Source: Streptomyces typhae (GTDB lineage Bacteria; Actinomycetota; Actinomycetes; Streptomycetales; Streptomycetaceae). Taken from it: a stretch of 64,000 bases of DNA. The notes under the pieces are model-generated. The model saw only the letters and a list, made by a program, of their open reading frames with translations. It ran no database searches and was not told the origin of the DNA. Below, one piece after another: positions 43,846 through 52,945 of the stretch (positions are counted from its first letter, which is position 1; the number at the start of each line of letters is the position of its first letter). The stretch lies in contig NZ_WPNZ01000009.1 of assembly GCF_009755605.1 (NCBI RefSeq), positions 310,001 through 374,000 on the forward strand, read 5' to 3'. The position numbers and the translations under genes were made by a program.

Positions 43846-45957
43846 CTATTTGTCCTGCTTATCCCACTTGTCCCACTTGTCCGGGAACTGGAGCATCGGA
43901 TAGCTCCCGGTGTTCGTCGGCGCGTGCTCGGGCAGCCACAGCACCGCCACCGCCCCCTCGGCGGGCTCGTCGGGGGCGGACCCCGGCGGGCGCACGTTGC
44001 GGAAGGTCAGCCGCGCGCCGAGCACCCGGGCCTGGCCCGCCGCGATCGTCAGGCCGAGGCCGTGGCCGCGGCCCGCGCGGTCGGCGGAGCCGGTGCGGAA
44101 GCGGCTCGGGCCCTCGGCGAGCAGGGCCTCGGGGAAGCCGGAGCCGTGGTCGCGCACCCGGACGACGCGGCCCTCGACGCTGACCTCGATGGGCGGCTTG
44201 CCGTGCTTGGCGGCGTTGGCGACGAGGTTGCCGAGGATGCGTTCCAGGCGGCGGGGGTCGGTGGTGACGATCGACTCGTGCACGATCGTCACCCGCACGT
44301 CGTGGCTCAGTACGGCCATGCGGCGGCTGACGAACTCGCCGAGCGTGATGTCCTGCAACTCGGCCCGCTCGGACGCGGAGTCGAGCCTCGCCACTTCGAG
44401 GACGTCCTCGACGAGGGTGCGCATCGCCTGGGCGCGGTCCTTGACCAGCTCGGTGGGCCGGCCCGGCGGCAGCAGTTCGGCCGCCGTGAGCAGCCCGGTC
44501 ACCGGGGTGCGCAGCTCGTGCGCGATGTCGGCGGTGACCCGGCGCTCGGCCTCCAGGCGCTGCTTGAGGGCGTCGGCCATGGCGTCCACGGCCTGCGCGA
44601 GGTCGTCGGTCTCGTCGCGTACGTAGCCGCCGATGGCCTCCTGGACGGTCACGTCGGTCTGGCCCTGGGCGACCTCGCCCGCGGCGGTGGCCGCCTCGCG
44701 CAGGCGGCGGGCGATCTGGCCGCCGATGAGCACGCCGAGGGCGCAGCCGCCGAAGACCACCGCGATGGAGCCGATGACGAGGGCCTGGTCGAGGTCCTTC
44801 ATGATGGCGGCGCTGCGGTCGGTGAAGCGGGTGTGCACCGACAGGACGTGGCCGTCGCTCAGCGGCACCGCGCCCCAGATGTCCGGTACGCCGTCGGCGT
44901 GCTCCTGCACGTAGGTGGCGCGGCGGCCGGTGAGGACCTTGCGCCGCAGCTCCTTCGGGAGCTGCGGGTCGTCGATCTTGGTGCCGTAGAAGGCGCTGGT
45001 GGTGCCGCGCGACTGGTAGTTGCGCTGGGCGATCTGTACGCGCTCGTCCTGGAGGTCGCGGGCGTTGTCGAGCATCGAGACGCGGGCGGCGTTGTGCACG
45101 ACCAGGCTCAGCGCGACGGCGACGAGGGCGCCCACCAGGGCGATGGCCGCGGCGATCTTCCAGCGCACGCCGGTGCGCAGCCTGGCGCCCGCGAGGTTCC
45201 GCAGGCGCCAGGGGCCTCGTGGGCGCCGCAGGGCTTCCAGCCGGGTGCGCAGCGTACGGCGCGCCCCGGCGGCCACGCCCCCGGTCCCCACCCGCACGGG
45301 CCCGACTCCCGCCCGCACGGGCCCGACTCCCGTCCGCACGGGCCCGACTCCCGCCCGCGCCGCTCCCGCTTCCGCCTGCACTGGTCCAGCTCCCGCTCGT
45401 ACCGGTCCGGCTCCCGTCCGCGCCGCTGCCGCTTCCGCTCGCACGGGCCCGGCTCCCGTCCGCGCCGCTCCCGCTTCCGCCTGCACTGGTCCAGCTCCTG
45501 CCCGTACCGGTCCGGCTCCCGTCCGTGTCCCTTCCGCTTCCGCCCGCACAGGTCCAGCTCCCGCCCGCGCGGCTCCCGCCCGCGCCTGCACCGAACCGGC
45601 TTCCGGGCGCGAGGACACCGCGCCTTCACGCGGGGCCCGCGCTCCCGAGCGCACCGCGCGCCAACGGGAGCGCACGGCATCCGCGCCGGGGAGGCCGGCG
45701 CCCGCGCCGGGACGTTTCGCACCCGCGCGGGGGTGGTCGGCACCCGCGCCGAGGTGGTCGGCACCCGCGCCGGGGCGGTCCACTCCCGGTCCGGTGTGGT
45801 CCGCGCCCGGGCCGGAGCGGTCGGCGCCCGCGCCGACACTCCCCGCACCGGCGGCGCCGGAAGACCCCGAGCGGTCCCCGCTCGGACCGGGCGGTACCGC
45901 CCCGTTCATGTCCCTGCCCATGGCTGATCCCTGTGTCCCCGCACGTCGCCGGATCAC
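43846..45957 (-). CDS. cseC: Sensor histidine kinase CseC with a large repetitive N-terminal extension
   Basis: 703 residues. The core matches CseC, the cell-envelope sensor that activates CseB: TM1 near 266-290 (RWKIAAAIALVGALVAVAL), an extracytoplasmic domain, TM2 near 390-410, HAMP, phosphoacceptor His480 (HELRTPVTGLL) and HATPase (HGSGFPEALL, GHGLGLTIAAGQARVLG). Residues 1-265, before TM1, are almost entirely low-complexity repeats of GAGPVRAGAGPVQAEAGAAR and VDRPGAGADH types. The usual CseC is near 500 residues. The C-terminus ends in DKWDKWDKQDK. The GTG start overlaps the cseB stop (GTGA), but a downstream start is possible. Confidence 0.9.
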   Translation of the reverse strand: MIRRRAGTQGSAMGRDMNGAVPPGPSGDRSGSSGAAGAGSVGAGADRSGPGADHTGPGVDRPGAGADHLGAGADHPRAGAKRPGAGAGLPGADAVRSRWRAVRSGARAPREGAVSSRPEAGSVQARAGAARAGAGPVRAEAEGTRTGAGPVRAGAGPVQAEAGAARTGAGPVRAEAAAARTGAGPVRAGAGPVQAEAGAARAGVGPVRTGVGPVRAGVGPVRVGTGGVAAGARRTLRTRLEALRRPRGPWRLRNLAGARLRTGVRWKIAAAIALVGALVAVALSLVVHNAARVSMLDNARDLQDERVQIAQRNYQSRGTTSAFYGTKIDDPQLPKELRRKVLTGRRATYVQEHADGVPDIWGAVPLSDGHVLSVHTRFTDRSAAIMKDLDQALVIGSIAVVFGGCALGVLIGGQIARRLREAATAAGEVAQGQTDVTVQEAIGGYVRDETDDLAQAVDAMADALKQRLEAERRVTADIAHELRTPVTGLLTAAELLPPGRPTELVKDRAQAMRTLVEDVLEVARLDSASERAELQDITLGEFVSRRMAVLSHDVRVTIVHESIVTTDPRRLERILGNLVANAAKHGKPPIEVSVEGRVVRVRDHGSGFPEALLAEGPSRFRTGSADRAGRGHGLGLTIAAGQARVLGARLTFRNVRPPGSAPDEPAEGAVAVLWLPEHAPTNTGSYPMLQFPDKWDKWDKQDK
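45286..45600 (-). repeat. Degenerate repeats in the cseC N-terminal extension
   Basis: A 33-nt C-rich block beginning CGCTCCCGCTTCCGCCTGCA at 45361 recurs at 45466 (period 105 bp, 35 codons). Smaller 15-30-bp units (GGGCCCGACTCCCGCC types) precede them. The frame is kept open throughout. Confidence 0.9.
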
Positions 45958-46670
45958 GCCCGGAGCTTGTAGCCGAAGCCGCGGACCGTTTCGATGCGGT
46001 CCTGGCCGACCTTGGTGCGCAGGCGCTGGACGTGGACGTCCACGACGCGGGTGTCGCCGCCCCAGCCGTAGTCCCAGACGCGTTCCAGGAGCTTGTCGCG
46101 GGACAGGACCGTGCCGGGGGCGGAGGAGAACTCCAGGAGGAGCCGCATCTCGGTGGGGGTGAGGCCGACCGGCACACCGGCCCGGTGCACCTCCATGCCC
46201 TCGGTGTCGATCTCCAGGTCACCGAAGGTGAGCACACCCCCGTCACCGGCGCCGCCCGACTCGGCGGGCGCCGCCGCGCCCGCGCCGGGCCCGCTCGCGT
46301 GCCCGAAGCGCCGCAGCACGGCGCGGATGCGGGCGACCAGGACGGCACCGTCGAACGGCTTGGTCACATAGTCGTCGGCGCCCGCCTCCAGACCGAGGAC
46401 CACGTCGATCGAGTCGGCCCGCGCCGACAGCATGATCACCGGCACCGTCGACTCGTCCCGGATGCGCCGGCAGAGGCTGACGCCGTCGAGGCCGGGCACC
46501 ATCACGTCGAGCAGGGCGATGTCGGGCTGGTCGGCCCGGAACGCCTCCAGGCCCGAAAGACCGTCGGGCATGGCGGTGACCACGAAGCCGTCGCGCTCCA
46601 GGGCGAGCTGCGTGGCCTCGCGGATGACGTCGTCGTCCTCGACGAACAGGACATGGGTGTGTTCTGCCAT
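45954..46670 (-). CDS. cseB: Response regulator CseB (OmpR family)
   Basis: 238 residues. Receiver domain with Asp55 (ALLDVMVPGLDG) and Lys in DDYVTKPFD; then an OmpR/PhoB winged helix (LTPTEMRLLLEFSSAPGTVL, VVDVHVQRLRTKVGQDRIET). In Streptomyces, CseB phosphorylated by CseC activates sigE transcription in response to cell-wall damage. It overlaps cseC by 4 nt. Confidence 0.96.
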   Translation of the reverse strand: MAEHTHVLFVEDDDVIREATQLALERDGFVVTAMPDGLSGLEAFRADQPDIALLDVMVPGLDGVSLCRRIRDESTVPVIMLSARADSIDVVLGLEAGADDYVTKPFDGAVLVARIRAVLRRFGHASGPGAGAAAPAESGGAGDGGVLTFGDLEIDTEGMEVHRAGVPVGLTPTEMRLLLEFSSAPGTVLSRDKLLERVWDYGWGGDTRVVDVHVQRLRTKVGQDRIETVRGFGYKLRA

Positions 46671-46762
46671 CGGGTGCTCTCAGTTCCGCTCTGTTCGTAC
46701 TGGGTTCGGGGGCCGGGGGGGCGTCGGTCGCCGCTCGGGGCGGACGGCCGCCGCTCGGGCGG

Positions 46763-47437
46763 TCAGTCGTCGTCCGGGGCGGCGGAGGCGCCGCTCACGG
46801 TCTTGCTGTAGTTGTTGCGCGTACGGTCCTGCTCGGCGAAGCGGTCCGACGACCAGCGGTACGTGATGACCTCCTCGCCCGAAGGATCGGACTGGGAGCT
46901 GCCCTCCTCGTACAACTGCTTGCTCAACACCAGGTCGCCGCGGTCGATCTCCGCGTACACCGGAGGCTGCTCGTCCGTGAACACATTCTCGTACGCCCCA
47001 CCGGTGGGGCGGTACACGTAACTTCCGATGCCGACGGCGTCCCCACAGGTCAGCACATTGACGACGACGTCGGACGAGGACGCTCCGGTGAGATTGCCGT
47101 AGGACACGTCCACCGGGTACTCGTCCGCGACACACGGCTTCAGGTCGCGCTTGACGGCCTGGCTGACCTTCGGGTCCTCCTTCACCAGGCGCACGGCGTC
47201 CACGCTCTTCGGGGCGGGCGACGCGGACGGATCGGCTGTCGGCGTCGCGGAGCCCACCGGGCCCGAGCGGGCCGGGCCCTCGTCACGGGTGCCGGAGCCG
47301 CCGGTCGAGCAACTGGTCAGGGGGAGCAAAAGGCCGAGGGCGGCGAGCACGGCCACCGCCGTGCTCCCCGCCTTCCACTGTCTCCACTGTGGTGTCGGCC
47401 GGCCTGACCGGCCGGCTCCGGCACTCAGGCCGCGCAA
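46763..47437 (-). CDS. cseA: Lipoprotein CseA
   Basis: 224 residues. Lipobox LTSC after a hydrophobic stretch (AVAVLAALGLLLPLTSC), then a Ser/Pro linker and a compact domain (KRDLKPCVADEYPVDVSYGN, VVVNVLTCGDAVGIGSYVYR). CseA is a negative modulator of the sigE system at the outer face of the membrane. TTG start at 47437 has GAGGAG upstream and overlaps the sigE end by 13 nt. Confidence 0.93.
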   Translation of the reverse strand: MRGLSAGAGRSGRPTPQWRQWKAGSTAVAVLAALGLLLPLTSCSTGGSGTRDEGPARSGPVGSATPTADPSASPAPKSVDAVRLVKEDPKVSQAVKRDLKPCVADEYPVDVSYGNLTGASSSDVVVNVLTCGDAVGIGSYVYRPTGGAYENVFTDEQPPVYAEIDRGDLVLSKQLYEEGSSQSDPSGEEVITYRWSSDRFAEQDRTRNNYSKTVSGASAAPDDD

Positions 47438-47964
47438 CGCTCCCGCTCCTCACGTTCGAACGCGCGCGCATCGAGATCGCGGCTCTCCAGCTCCTGGCGG
47501 AGCCGGGCGAGCGCCCGGTGCAGCGTGCTCTTGACCGTGCCGGCCGACATGCCAAGCGCGGCGGCCGTCTCCTCGGTGGACATCTGCTCCCAGTGTCGCA
47601 GCACGACGACGCTGCGCTGCTTCGGGGCGAGGACCTTCATGATGTCCATCAGGAGGGCGCGGTCCGCGTGCTGCTCCGTGGAGTCGTCGACGGAGGCGTC
47701 CGGGAGCTGCTCGGTGGGCACCTCTTCGAGCTTGCGGGCGCGCCACCACTCCGTACGCGTGTTGATCATGACCCGGCGCAGATAGGCGTCGGCGAGACGC
47801 TTGTCGGCTATGCCGTCCCAGCGGCCGTAGGTCCGCACGAGCGCCGTCTGGAGCAGGTCCTGCGCGTCGACCGGGTCCGGGACGAGCCGTCGGGCGCTGC
47901 GCAGCAGGGCGTCCTGCCGAGTGCGGACGTACTCTTCGAACTCGAGCACCTCGCCGTGCGCCAT
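47425..47964 (-). CDS. sigE: ECF sigma factor SigE (cell-envelope stress)
   Basis: 179 residues. Region 2 (FEEYVRTRQDALLRSARRLV, PDPVDAQDLLQTALVRTYGR) and region 4 (LAPKQRSVVVLRHWEQMSTE, ETAAALGMSAGTVKSTLHRA) are nearly identical to Streptomyces SigE as I recall it. SigE directs cell-wall repair genes; transcription is driven by CseB rather than by an anti-sigma factor. ATG at 47964 with GGAGG 9 nt upstream. First gene of sigE-cseA-cseB-cseC. Confidence 0.98.
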   Translation of the reverse strand: MAHGEVLEFEEYVRTRQDALLRSARRLVPDPVDAQDLLQTALVRTYGRWDGIADKRLADAYLRRVMINTRTEWWRARKLEEVPTEQLPDASVDDSTEQHADRALLMDIMKVLAPKQRSVVVLRHWEQMSTEETAAALGMSAGTVKSTLHRALARLRQELESRDLDARAFEREERERCAA

Positions 47965-48276
47965 CTCAAACCGCCTCCGTCCGTTCCCGTCAAACCCCGG
48001 CTGCCCCCGGTCGACGCCGGTTGCCTCGTGACCGCTGTTCCCTTGCCTGTGCGGTACGAGAAAGAAGCTACGGAGGCCTTGTCACGGGGCTGTGCGGAGC
48101 AGCCAGCGGCGGACGCACGGCTGTACGTCGGTTGTGTAACAGAAGTAGGTCGGACGTAAACCGGCAGGTGAGTGTGGGTGTCGATGCCCGTTATGTCGGC
48201 GGTGGCGCGGTGGCGCGGTGGCGCGGTGGCGTGCTGACGCGGTGGCGTGCTGGCGTGCTGACGCGGTGGCGCGGTG
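47965..48276 (-). promoter_or_regulatory. sigE upstream region (312 bp)
   Basis: No protein gene is supported here. It must hold the CseB-dependent sigE promoter; I cannot place its -35 and -10 with confidence. The distal end, 48199-48276, is a degenerate GCGGTGGC repeat array of 8-13-bp units that abuts the mutY stop codon. Confidence 0.5.
48199..48276. repeat. GCGGTGGC-type tandem repeat
   Basis: GGTGGCGC and GGTGGCGTGCTGACGC alternate over about 78 bp between the sigE promoter region and the mutY stop. The array is degenerate and not open in a convincing frame. Confidence 0.8.
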
Positions 48277-49209
48277 TCAGGTCAGCGGAAGCCGGTAGAA
48301 GCCGTCCGGCAGCGGCTCCACGAGTCCGTCCGAGACCAGTCCGTCCAGGGCACGGGCCCGCTGCACGGCGTCGTCCCACACCCGGTCGAGGGCGGCCTGC
48401 GGCACGGGCGTCACGGCCTCGCGCAGCACGGCGAGGAGCTTGCCGCGGACCTGCCGGTCGGTGCCCGCGTACGTCTGGCCACGGCGCGCGGGGCCCTCGT
48501 GCGCGGGCTTGCCCGCCCCCAGCCAGGCGCACCGGTCGGCGAGCGGGCACCGCGCGCAGTCCTCGTTCCTGGCGGTGCAGACGAGCGCGCCCAGCTCCAT
48601 GGAGGCCGCGGCCCAGCGCGAGGCGGTGCGCTCGTCCGCGGGCAGCAGGGCGCGGGCGAGCTTGCGCTCGGCCGCGGTGGTGGCGTTCGGCGGGTACTGC
48701 ACGCCGGTGACGGCGCGCGCGAACACCCGCCGCACGTTGGTGTCGAGCACGGCGTGCCGCTGCCCGTACGCGAACGACGCCACGGCCGCGGCGGTGTACT
48801 CACCGATGCCGGGCAGCGCGAGCAGCTGCGCGTGCTGCGCGGGGACGTCGCCGCCGTGCCGTTCCGTTATGGCGACGGCGGCGCCGTGCAGCCGCAGCGC
48901 CCGCCGCGGGTACCCGAGCCGCCCCCAGGCGCGCACGGCCTCGCCGGGCGCCTCCTCGGCGAGGTCGGCGGGGCGCGGCCACCGGGCGAGCCACTGCTCG
49001 TACACCGGGAGCACACGGCTCACCGGTGTCTGCTGGAGCATGAATTCGCTGACCATGACCCCCCAGGGCCCGGCGTCGGGGCGTCGCCACGGCAGATCGC
49101 GCGCGTTGGCCTCGAACCAGGCGATGACGGGGGAGTGGAACTGCTCGTCCAGCGAACGGGCGTCGGCGGTGCCGTCGCTGACGAGATCGGCGGCGAGTGC
49201 GGTCGGCAT
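48277..49209 (-). CDS. mutY: A/G-specific adenine DNA glycosylase MutY
   Basis: 310 residues. Removes adenine mispaired with 8-oxoguanine. HhH-GPD domain (SEFMLQQTPVSRVLPVYEQW with catalytic Glu, LLALPGIGEYTAAAVASFAY and the catalytic Asp in LDTNVRRVFAR). The iron-sulfur loop CTARNEDCARCPLADRC has the Cys-x6-Cys-x2-Cys-x5-Cys spacing. The NUDIX-like C-terminal domain of longer MutY proteins is absent; a short winged-helix-like tail replaces it. Confidence 0.96.
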   Translation of the reverse strand: MPTALAADLVSDGTADARSLDEQFHSPVIAWFEANARDLPWRRPDAGPWGVMVSEFMLQQTPVSRVLPVYEQWLARWPRPADLAEEAPGEAVRAWGRLGYPRRALRLHGAAVAITERHGGDVPAQHAQLLALPGIGEYTAAAVASFAYGQRHAVLDTNVRRVFARAVTGVQYPPNATTAAERKLARALLPADERTASRWAAASMELGALVCTARNEDCARCPLADRCAWLGAGKPAHEGPARRGQTYAGTDRQVRGKLLAVLREAVTPVPQAALDRVWDDAVQRARALDGLVSDGLVEPLPDGFYRLPLT

Positions 49210-49336
49210 GCCGACGATCCTGCCATGGTGGCGGTGGGCTACGCGCCAACGGCACGGCTGGACCGCCCCCTACGGGGCGGTAGACCTGACGATCGGCAGG
49301 GGCGGGCACCGCCGGGTGCCGAGTAGCGTCGACGGG

Positions 49337-50938
49337 ATGAAGAGCAGACGCCCGAGGGACGCCGCCCTCTGGGCGGCCCTGGCCGTGCCCGCGGTGAGCG
49401 CCGACGCCATCGGCCTGAACGAACCCCGCCCCCTGTGGGGCCACCTCGCGGGCCTCGCGATCCTCGCGGCGGCCGCCGCGACCTGGCGCGCACGCCCGGT
49501 CACGGCGTTCCTGCTCGCCGCGTCCCCCGGCCTCACCGCCCCCGCCCTCTTCACCGTCTCCTACGGCCCCGCCCTCGCCGCGCTCGCCCTGCTCCTCGGC
49601 AGGCACGGCGCCCGCGTCCGCCCGGCGCTGCTCGCCTTCGCGGCGGTCGCCGCCGTGGGCACGGCCCGGATCGTGGTGCGGGACGTGGACCCGGTCGTGG
49701 AGTGGCTGGTGCTCCTCGGCACCCTGCTGTTCGGCGCGGTCTTCCCCTGGCTCGCGGGGCGCTACTGGCGCCAGGGCCGGGAGCTCGCGGCGGCGGGCTG
49801 GGACCGCGCCGCCCAGCTGGAGCGCGAGCAGCGCATCGTCGCCGACCGGGCCCGGCTGCGGGAACGCGCCCGCATCGCCCAGGACATGCACGACTCCCTC
49901 GGCCACGAACTGAGCCTCATCGCGGTGCGCGCGGGCGCCCTCCAGGTGGCCGCCGACCTGCCCGAGCACCACAAGGCCGCCGCTTCCGACCTGCGCGTGG
50001 CCGCCGCGGACGCCACGGACCGGCTGCGCGACATCATCGGCGTGCTCCGCGACGAGGGCGACGAGGCAGCCCCCCTCGCCCCGCCCGGCGAGACCGTCGC
50101 CCAACTGGTCGCGCGCGCCGCGGAGTCGGGCCTGCCGGTACGGTACGCCGCCGACGGCACGGAGCCGCCCGGCAGCGCGGGGCGCCTCGCGCACCGGGTG
50201 GTGCAGGAGGCCCTGACTAACGCGGCCAAGTACGCGCCGGGCGCCCCCGTGACCGTGACGGCGACCCGCACCGGCGCGGGCACGACGATCGAGGTCGCCA
50301 ACGCCGCACCCCCGGGGCCGGCCGCCACGCCAGGAACCGGCCCGCGGAACGGCGGCTCGGGCCTCGCCGACCTGCGCACCCGGGTCGAGGCGAGCGGCGG
50401 CACCCTGACGGCGGGGGCGCACCGGAAGGGCTTCCGCGTGCTGGCACACGTACCGGAGACGACCGCGGCCGCAACAGCCGACGGAACGTTCCGCCCGCCC
50501 TCGCCGTCGTCCTCGCCCCCGCCCGCACCCCCCGCGCGACCCGGTGCCGTCATCGCCCTCGCCCGCCGCCGCACCGCCCTCGCCTTCGGCGCAGCGATCG
50601 CCACCGGCACGGTGCTGGTCGCGGGCGCCTTCGGCTGGTACGCGTACATCGAGACGCACTCCGTCCTGCGGCCCGCCGACTACGCGGCGCTGCGCGTGGG
50701 CCAGCCGCGGTCCGAGGTCGCCGCCGTCCTTCCGGACCGCAGCGTCACCGACCCGCCCGTCGAGCGCGCGCCGAGCCCGCCGCCCCCGGGGGCGGACTGC
50801 CGCTACTACCGCTCGGGCGGGCAGCTCTTCACCTCGCTCAGACACTTCAGGCTCTGCTTCGACGACGGAAGGCTGGTGGACAAGACAGTGATCCCCAAGG
50901 CGGGAGCGGACCCGCGGGAGAGGGAGGGAGCACGGTGA
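49337..50938 (+). CDS. Sensor histidine kinase with C-terminal membrane span and BamE-like domain
   Basis: 533 residues. Four N-terminal membrane spans, HisKA_3 with His185 (ARIAQDMHDSLGHELSLIAV), and HATPase (RLAHRVVQEALTNAAKYAPG, NGGSGLADLRTRVEASGGTL). After a Pro/Ser linker comes an unusual addition: a fifth membrane span (ALAFGAAIATGTVLVAGAFG, residues about 412-436) and about 90 residues (LRPADYAALRVGQPRSEVAA, CRYYRSG, RLCFDDGRLVDKTVI) resembling the SmpA/OmlA (BamE) fold. That part would face outside. The GTG of the response regulator overlaps its stop. Confidence 0.9.
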   Translation: MKSRRPRDAALWAALAVPAVSADAIGLNEPRPLWGHLAGLAILAAAAATWRARPVTAFLLAASPGLTAPALFTVSYGPALAALALLLGRHGARVRPALLAFAAVAAVGTARIVVRDVDPVVEWLVLLGTLLFGAVFPWLAGRYWRQGRELAAAGWDRAAQLEREQRIVADRARLRERARIAQDMHDSLGHELSLIAVRAGALQVAADLPEHHKAAASDLRVAAADATDRLRDIIGVLRDEGDEAAPLAPPGETVAQLVARAAESGLPVRYAADGTEPPGSAGRLAHRVVQEALTNAAKYAPGAPVTVTATRTGAGTTIEVANAAPPGPAATPGTGPRNGGSGLADLRTRVEASGGTLTAGAHRKGFRVLAHVPETTAAATADGTFRPPSPSSSPPPAPPARPGAVIALARRRTALAFGAAIATGTVLVAGAFGWYAYIETHSVLRPADYAALRVGQPRSEVAAVLPDRSVTDPPVERAPSPPPPGADCRYYRSGGQLFTSLRHFRLCFDDGRLVDKTVIPKAGADPREREGAR

Positions 50939-51609
50939 TACGGGTGCTGCTCGCCGACGACGAGGCGATGATCCGCGCGGGCGTCGGCGCCATCCTCGCG
51001 TCCGACACCGGCATCGACGTGGTCGCCCAGGCCGCCGACGGCCGCGAGGCGGTCGACCTGGCCCGCGCCCACCGCCCCGACGTCGCGCTCCTCGACATCC
51101 GCATGCCCCGCCTCGACGGCCTGGCGGCGGCGGAGGAGATCGTACGGACACTGCCGGGCACGGCGGTCGCGATGCTCACGACGTTCTCCGAGGACGCGTA
51201 CGTCGCCCGTGCGCTCGGCGGCGGCGCCACCGGCTTCCTCCTGAAGTCCGGCGACCCGCACGAACTCATCGCGGGTGTGCGGGCGGTGGCGGACGGCGCC
51301 GCGTTCCTCTCGCCGCGGGTGGCGCGGCAGGTGATCGACGGCCTCGGCGCCCGGCGCCTCGGGCGCAGGTCCGAGGCCCGCGCCCGGGTGGCCCTCCTGA
51401 CGCCCCGCGAACGCGAGGTCCTCGCCCTGGTGGGCGCCGGCCTGTCCAACCCCGAGATCGCCGCGCGCCTCCACCTCGTCGAGGGCACGGTCAAGGCCTA
51501 TGTGAGCGCGGTCCTCGACCGCCTGGAGGTCAAGAACCGGGTCCGGGCGGCGGTCGTCGCGTACGAGGCGGGCCTGGTCGCCGACGACGGGGACGCCGCG
51601 GCGGGCTGA
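50935..51609 (+). CDS. Response regulator, NarL/FixJ family
   Basis: 224 residues. Receiver with Asp54 (LLDIRMPRLDG), Lys in LKSG; LuxR-type HTH (LTPREREVLALVGAGLSNPE, GTVKAYVSAVLDRLEVKNR). GTG at 50935 overlaps the kinase stop (GTGA), with GGGAGGG upstream. Partner of the kinase just upstream; targets unknown. Confidence 0.95.
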   Translation: MIRVLLADDEAMIRAGVGAILASDTGIDVVAQAADGREAVDLARAHRPDVALLDIRMPRLDGLAAAEEIVRTLPGTAVAMLTTFSEDAYVARALGGGATGFLLKSGDPHELIAGVRAVADGAAFLSPRVARQVIDGLGARRLGRRSEARARVALLTPREREVLALVGAGLSNPEIAARLHLVEGTVKAYVSAVLDRLEVKNRVRAAVVAYEAGLVADDGDAAAG

Positions 51610-51618
51610 AGCCCGGCT

Positions 51619-52770
51619 TCAGGGGCGGGGCTGCTCGGGGCCCCGGGGTCCGTACGGCTGCGCGGGCTGGTGACCGTACTCGTACTCGGCCTGCTGAGCG
51701 GCCTGCTGACCGGGTTGCTGGGCGGCTGGCTGAGCGGCCTGCTGGTCGGAGTGCCGGCCGTGCTGCTGGTCGGGGTGCTGCTGGGCCTGGCCGTGCTGTT
51801 GGGGCTGGCTGTACTGCTGGTTGTTGTGCTGCCGGTCGGGGTGCGGCTGTGGCTGCGGCTGGCCGTGCTGCTGCGGGATCCGGCGGAGTGCCATCGTCTC
51901 GTCCTGCCGGGGCGCCGTCGCGGCCACCGTCGCAGCCGTCGCCGTACGGTTCCGGCGCAGCGCCCTCGTCCGCTCCGGGCGGAGCGCCATCGTCCGCTCC
52001 GCGGGGCGCTCGGCCCGCTGCGGTGCCGCCGGGGCGTGCGCGGGGTCCGGGGCACCGGTCCTGGCGGGCTCGTACGGCAGGGAGTTGCGGTACTGGCCGT
52101 CCTGGCGGGGCACGAAGGCCGAGGCGGCGGCCGGAGCCGACGCCGCAGGAGCGGACGCCGTGACCGGGCCCTGCCCCGCGAACCACCGGACCACGCCGGT
52201 CCGCGACCCCCGCATCGCCTCCGTGATCCGCGTCACCGGACCGGTGGCGAGCCGCACCGCGAGGAACACCACGACCGCGCCGAGCACCAGGCCGACGGCC
52301 ACGTCGTGCGGGTAGTGCACACCCACGAAGACCCGGGAGAAGGCCATGAGCACGGCCATCGGCAGGGTCAGGGCCGCGATGCGGGGCCAGGCGAGAGCGA
52401 GGCCGAGGGCGGCGGCGCCCGCGATCGTCGAGTGGTTGCTCGGGAACGACCAGTCGCCGTGCGGCGGACACTCCACGAGCGGCTTCAGCGCACCGGACAC
52501 CGCCCGGCACGGACGCTCCTCCTCGATGACGGACTTCACGGCCTCGGAGATGACGTACGCGAGCGCCGTGCCGAGCGGCGCGAGGACCGCCACCGCGACG
52601 GCGCGCGGGTCACCGCTGCGCGCCCGCCACCAGGCGACGACGAAGAGCACGCCGAACAGCAGCAGGCCCAGTTCCGTCCACACCTCCGCGAGGTGCTGCA
52701 CCCAGGCCGGAGTGTCATGGGCGAACTCGGTGACGTCGAGGTAGAGGCCAGAAGAATCCATGGTGTCCAT
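51619..52770 (-). CDS. PAP2-type membrane phosphatase with Gln-rich tail
   Basis: 383 residues. Membrane phosphatase of the PAP2 (lipid phosphatase) family with the three active-site segments: KSVIEEERPC, SFPSNHS and SRVFVGVHYPHD. Several membrane spans. Members remove phosphate from phosphatidate, undecaprenyl pyrophosphate or polyprenols. Beyond residue 210 the protein has an Arg/Thr region, then a Gln/His/Pro-rich tail (QPQPQPHPDRQHNNQQYSQP) of about 100 residues, probably disordered and cytoplasmic. Start unsure: ATG at 52770 or 52761. Confidence 0.9.
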   Translation of the reverse strand: MDTMDSSGLYLDVTEFAHDTPAWVQHLAEVWTELGLLLFGVLFVVAWWRARSGDPRAVAVAVLAPLGTALAYVISEAVKSVIEEERPCRAVSGALKPLVECPPHGDWSFPSNHSTIAGAAALGLALAWPRIAALTLPMAVLMAFSRVFVGVHYPHDVAVGLVLGAVVVFLAVRLATGPVTRITEAMRGSRTGVVRWFAGQGPVTASAPAASAPAAASAFVPRQDGQYRNSLPYEPARTGAPDPAHAPAAPQRAERPAERTMALRPERTRALRRNRTATAATVAATAPRQDETMALRRIPQQHGQPQPQPHPDRQHNNQQYSQPQQHGQAQQHPDQQHGRHSDQQAAQPAAQQPGQQAAQQAEYEYGHQPAQPYGPRGPEQPRP

Positions 52771-52945
52771 GATTACGGACGGTACGAAGTGCTCCTGCCC
52801 CGTCACATCCGGCGACCGGTGGATCGGGGACCTGACGAAAGTCAGGGGTGCCGGAGAGCCCGACCGGAATGATGATCCGCAAAAGTTGTGGCCGGAGGCG
52901 GCGGGTGGGGCAGGACAACGCCCGGTTCTCTCGTAAGGTTTGGGC

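Noticed and set aside
43846..47964. An anti-sigma factor for SigE in this operon
   Set aside because: CseA is a lipoprotein with no zinc motif or sigma-binding helix. The system is known to act at the level of sigE transcription through CseB/CseC.
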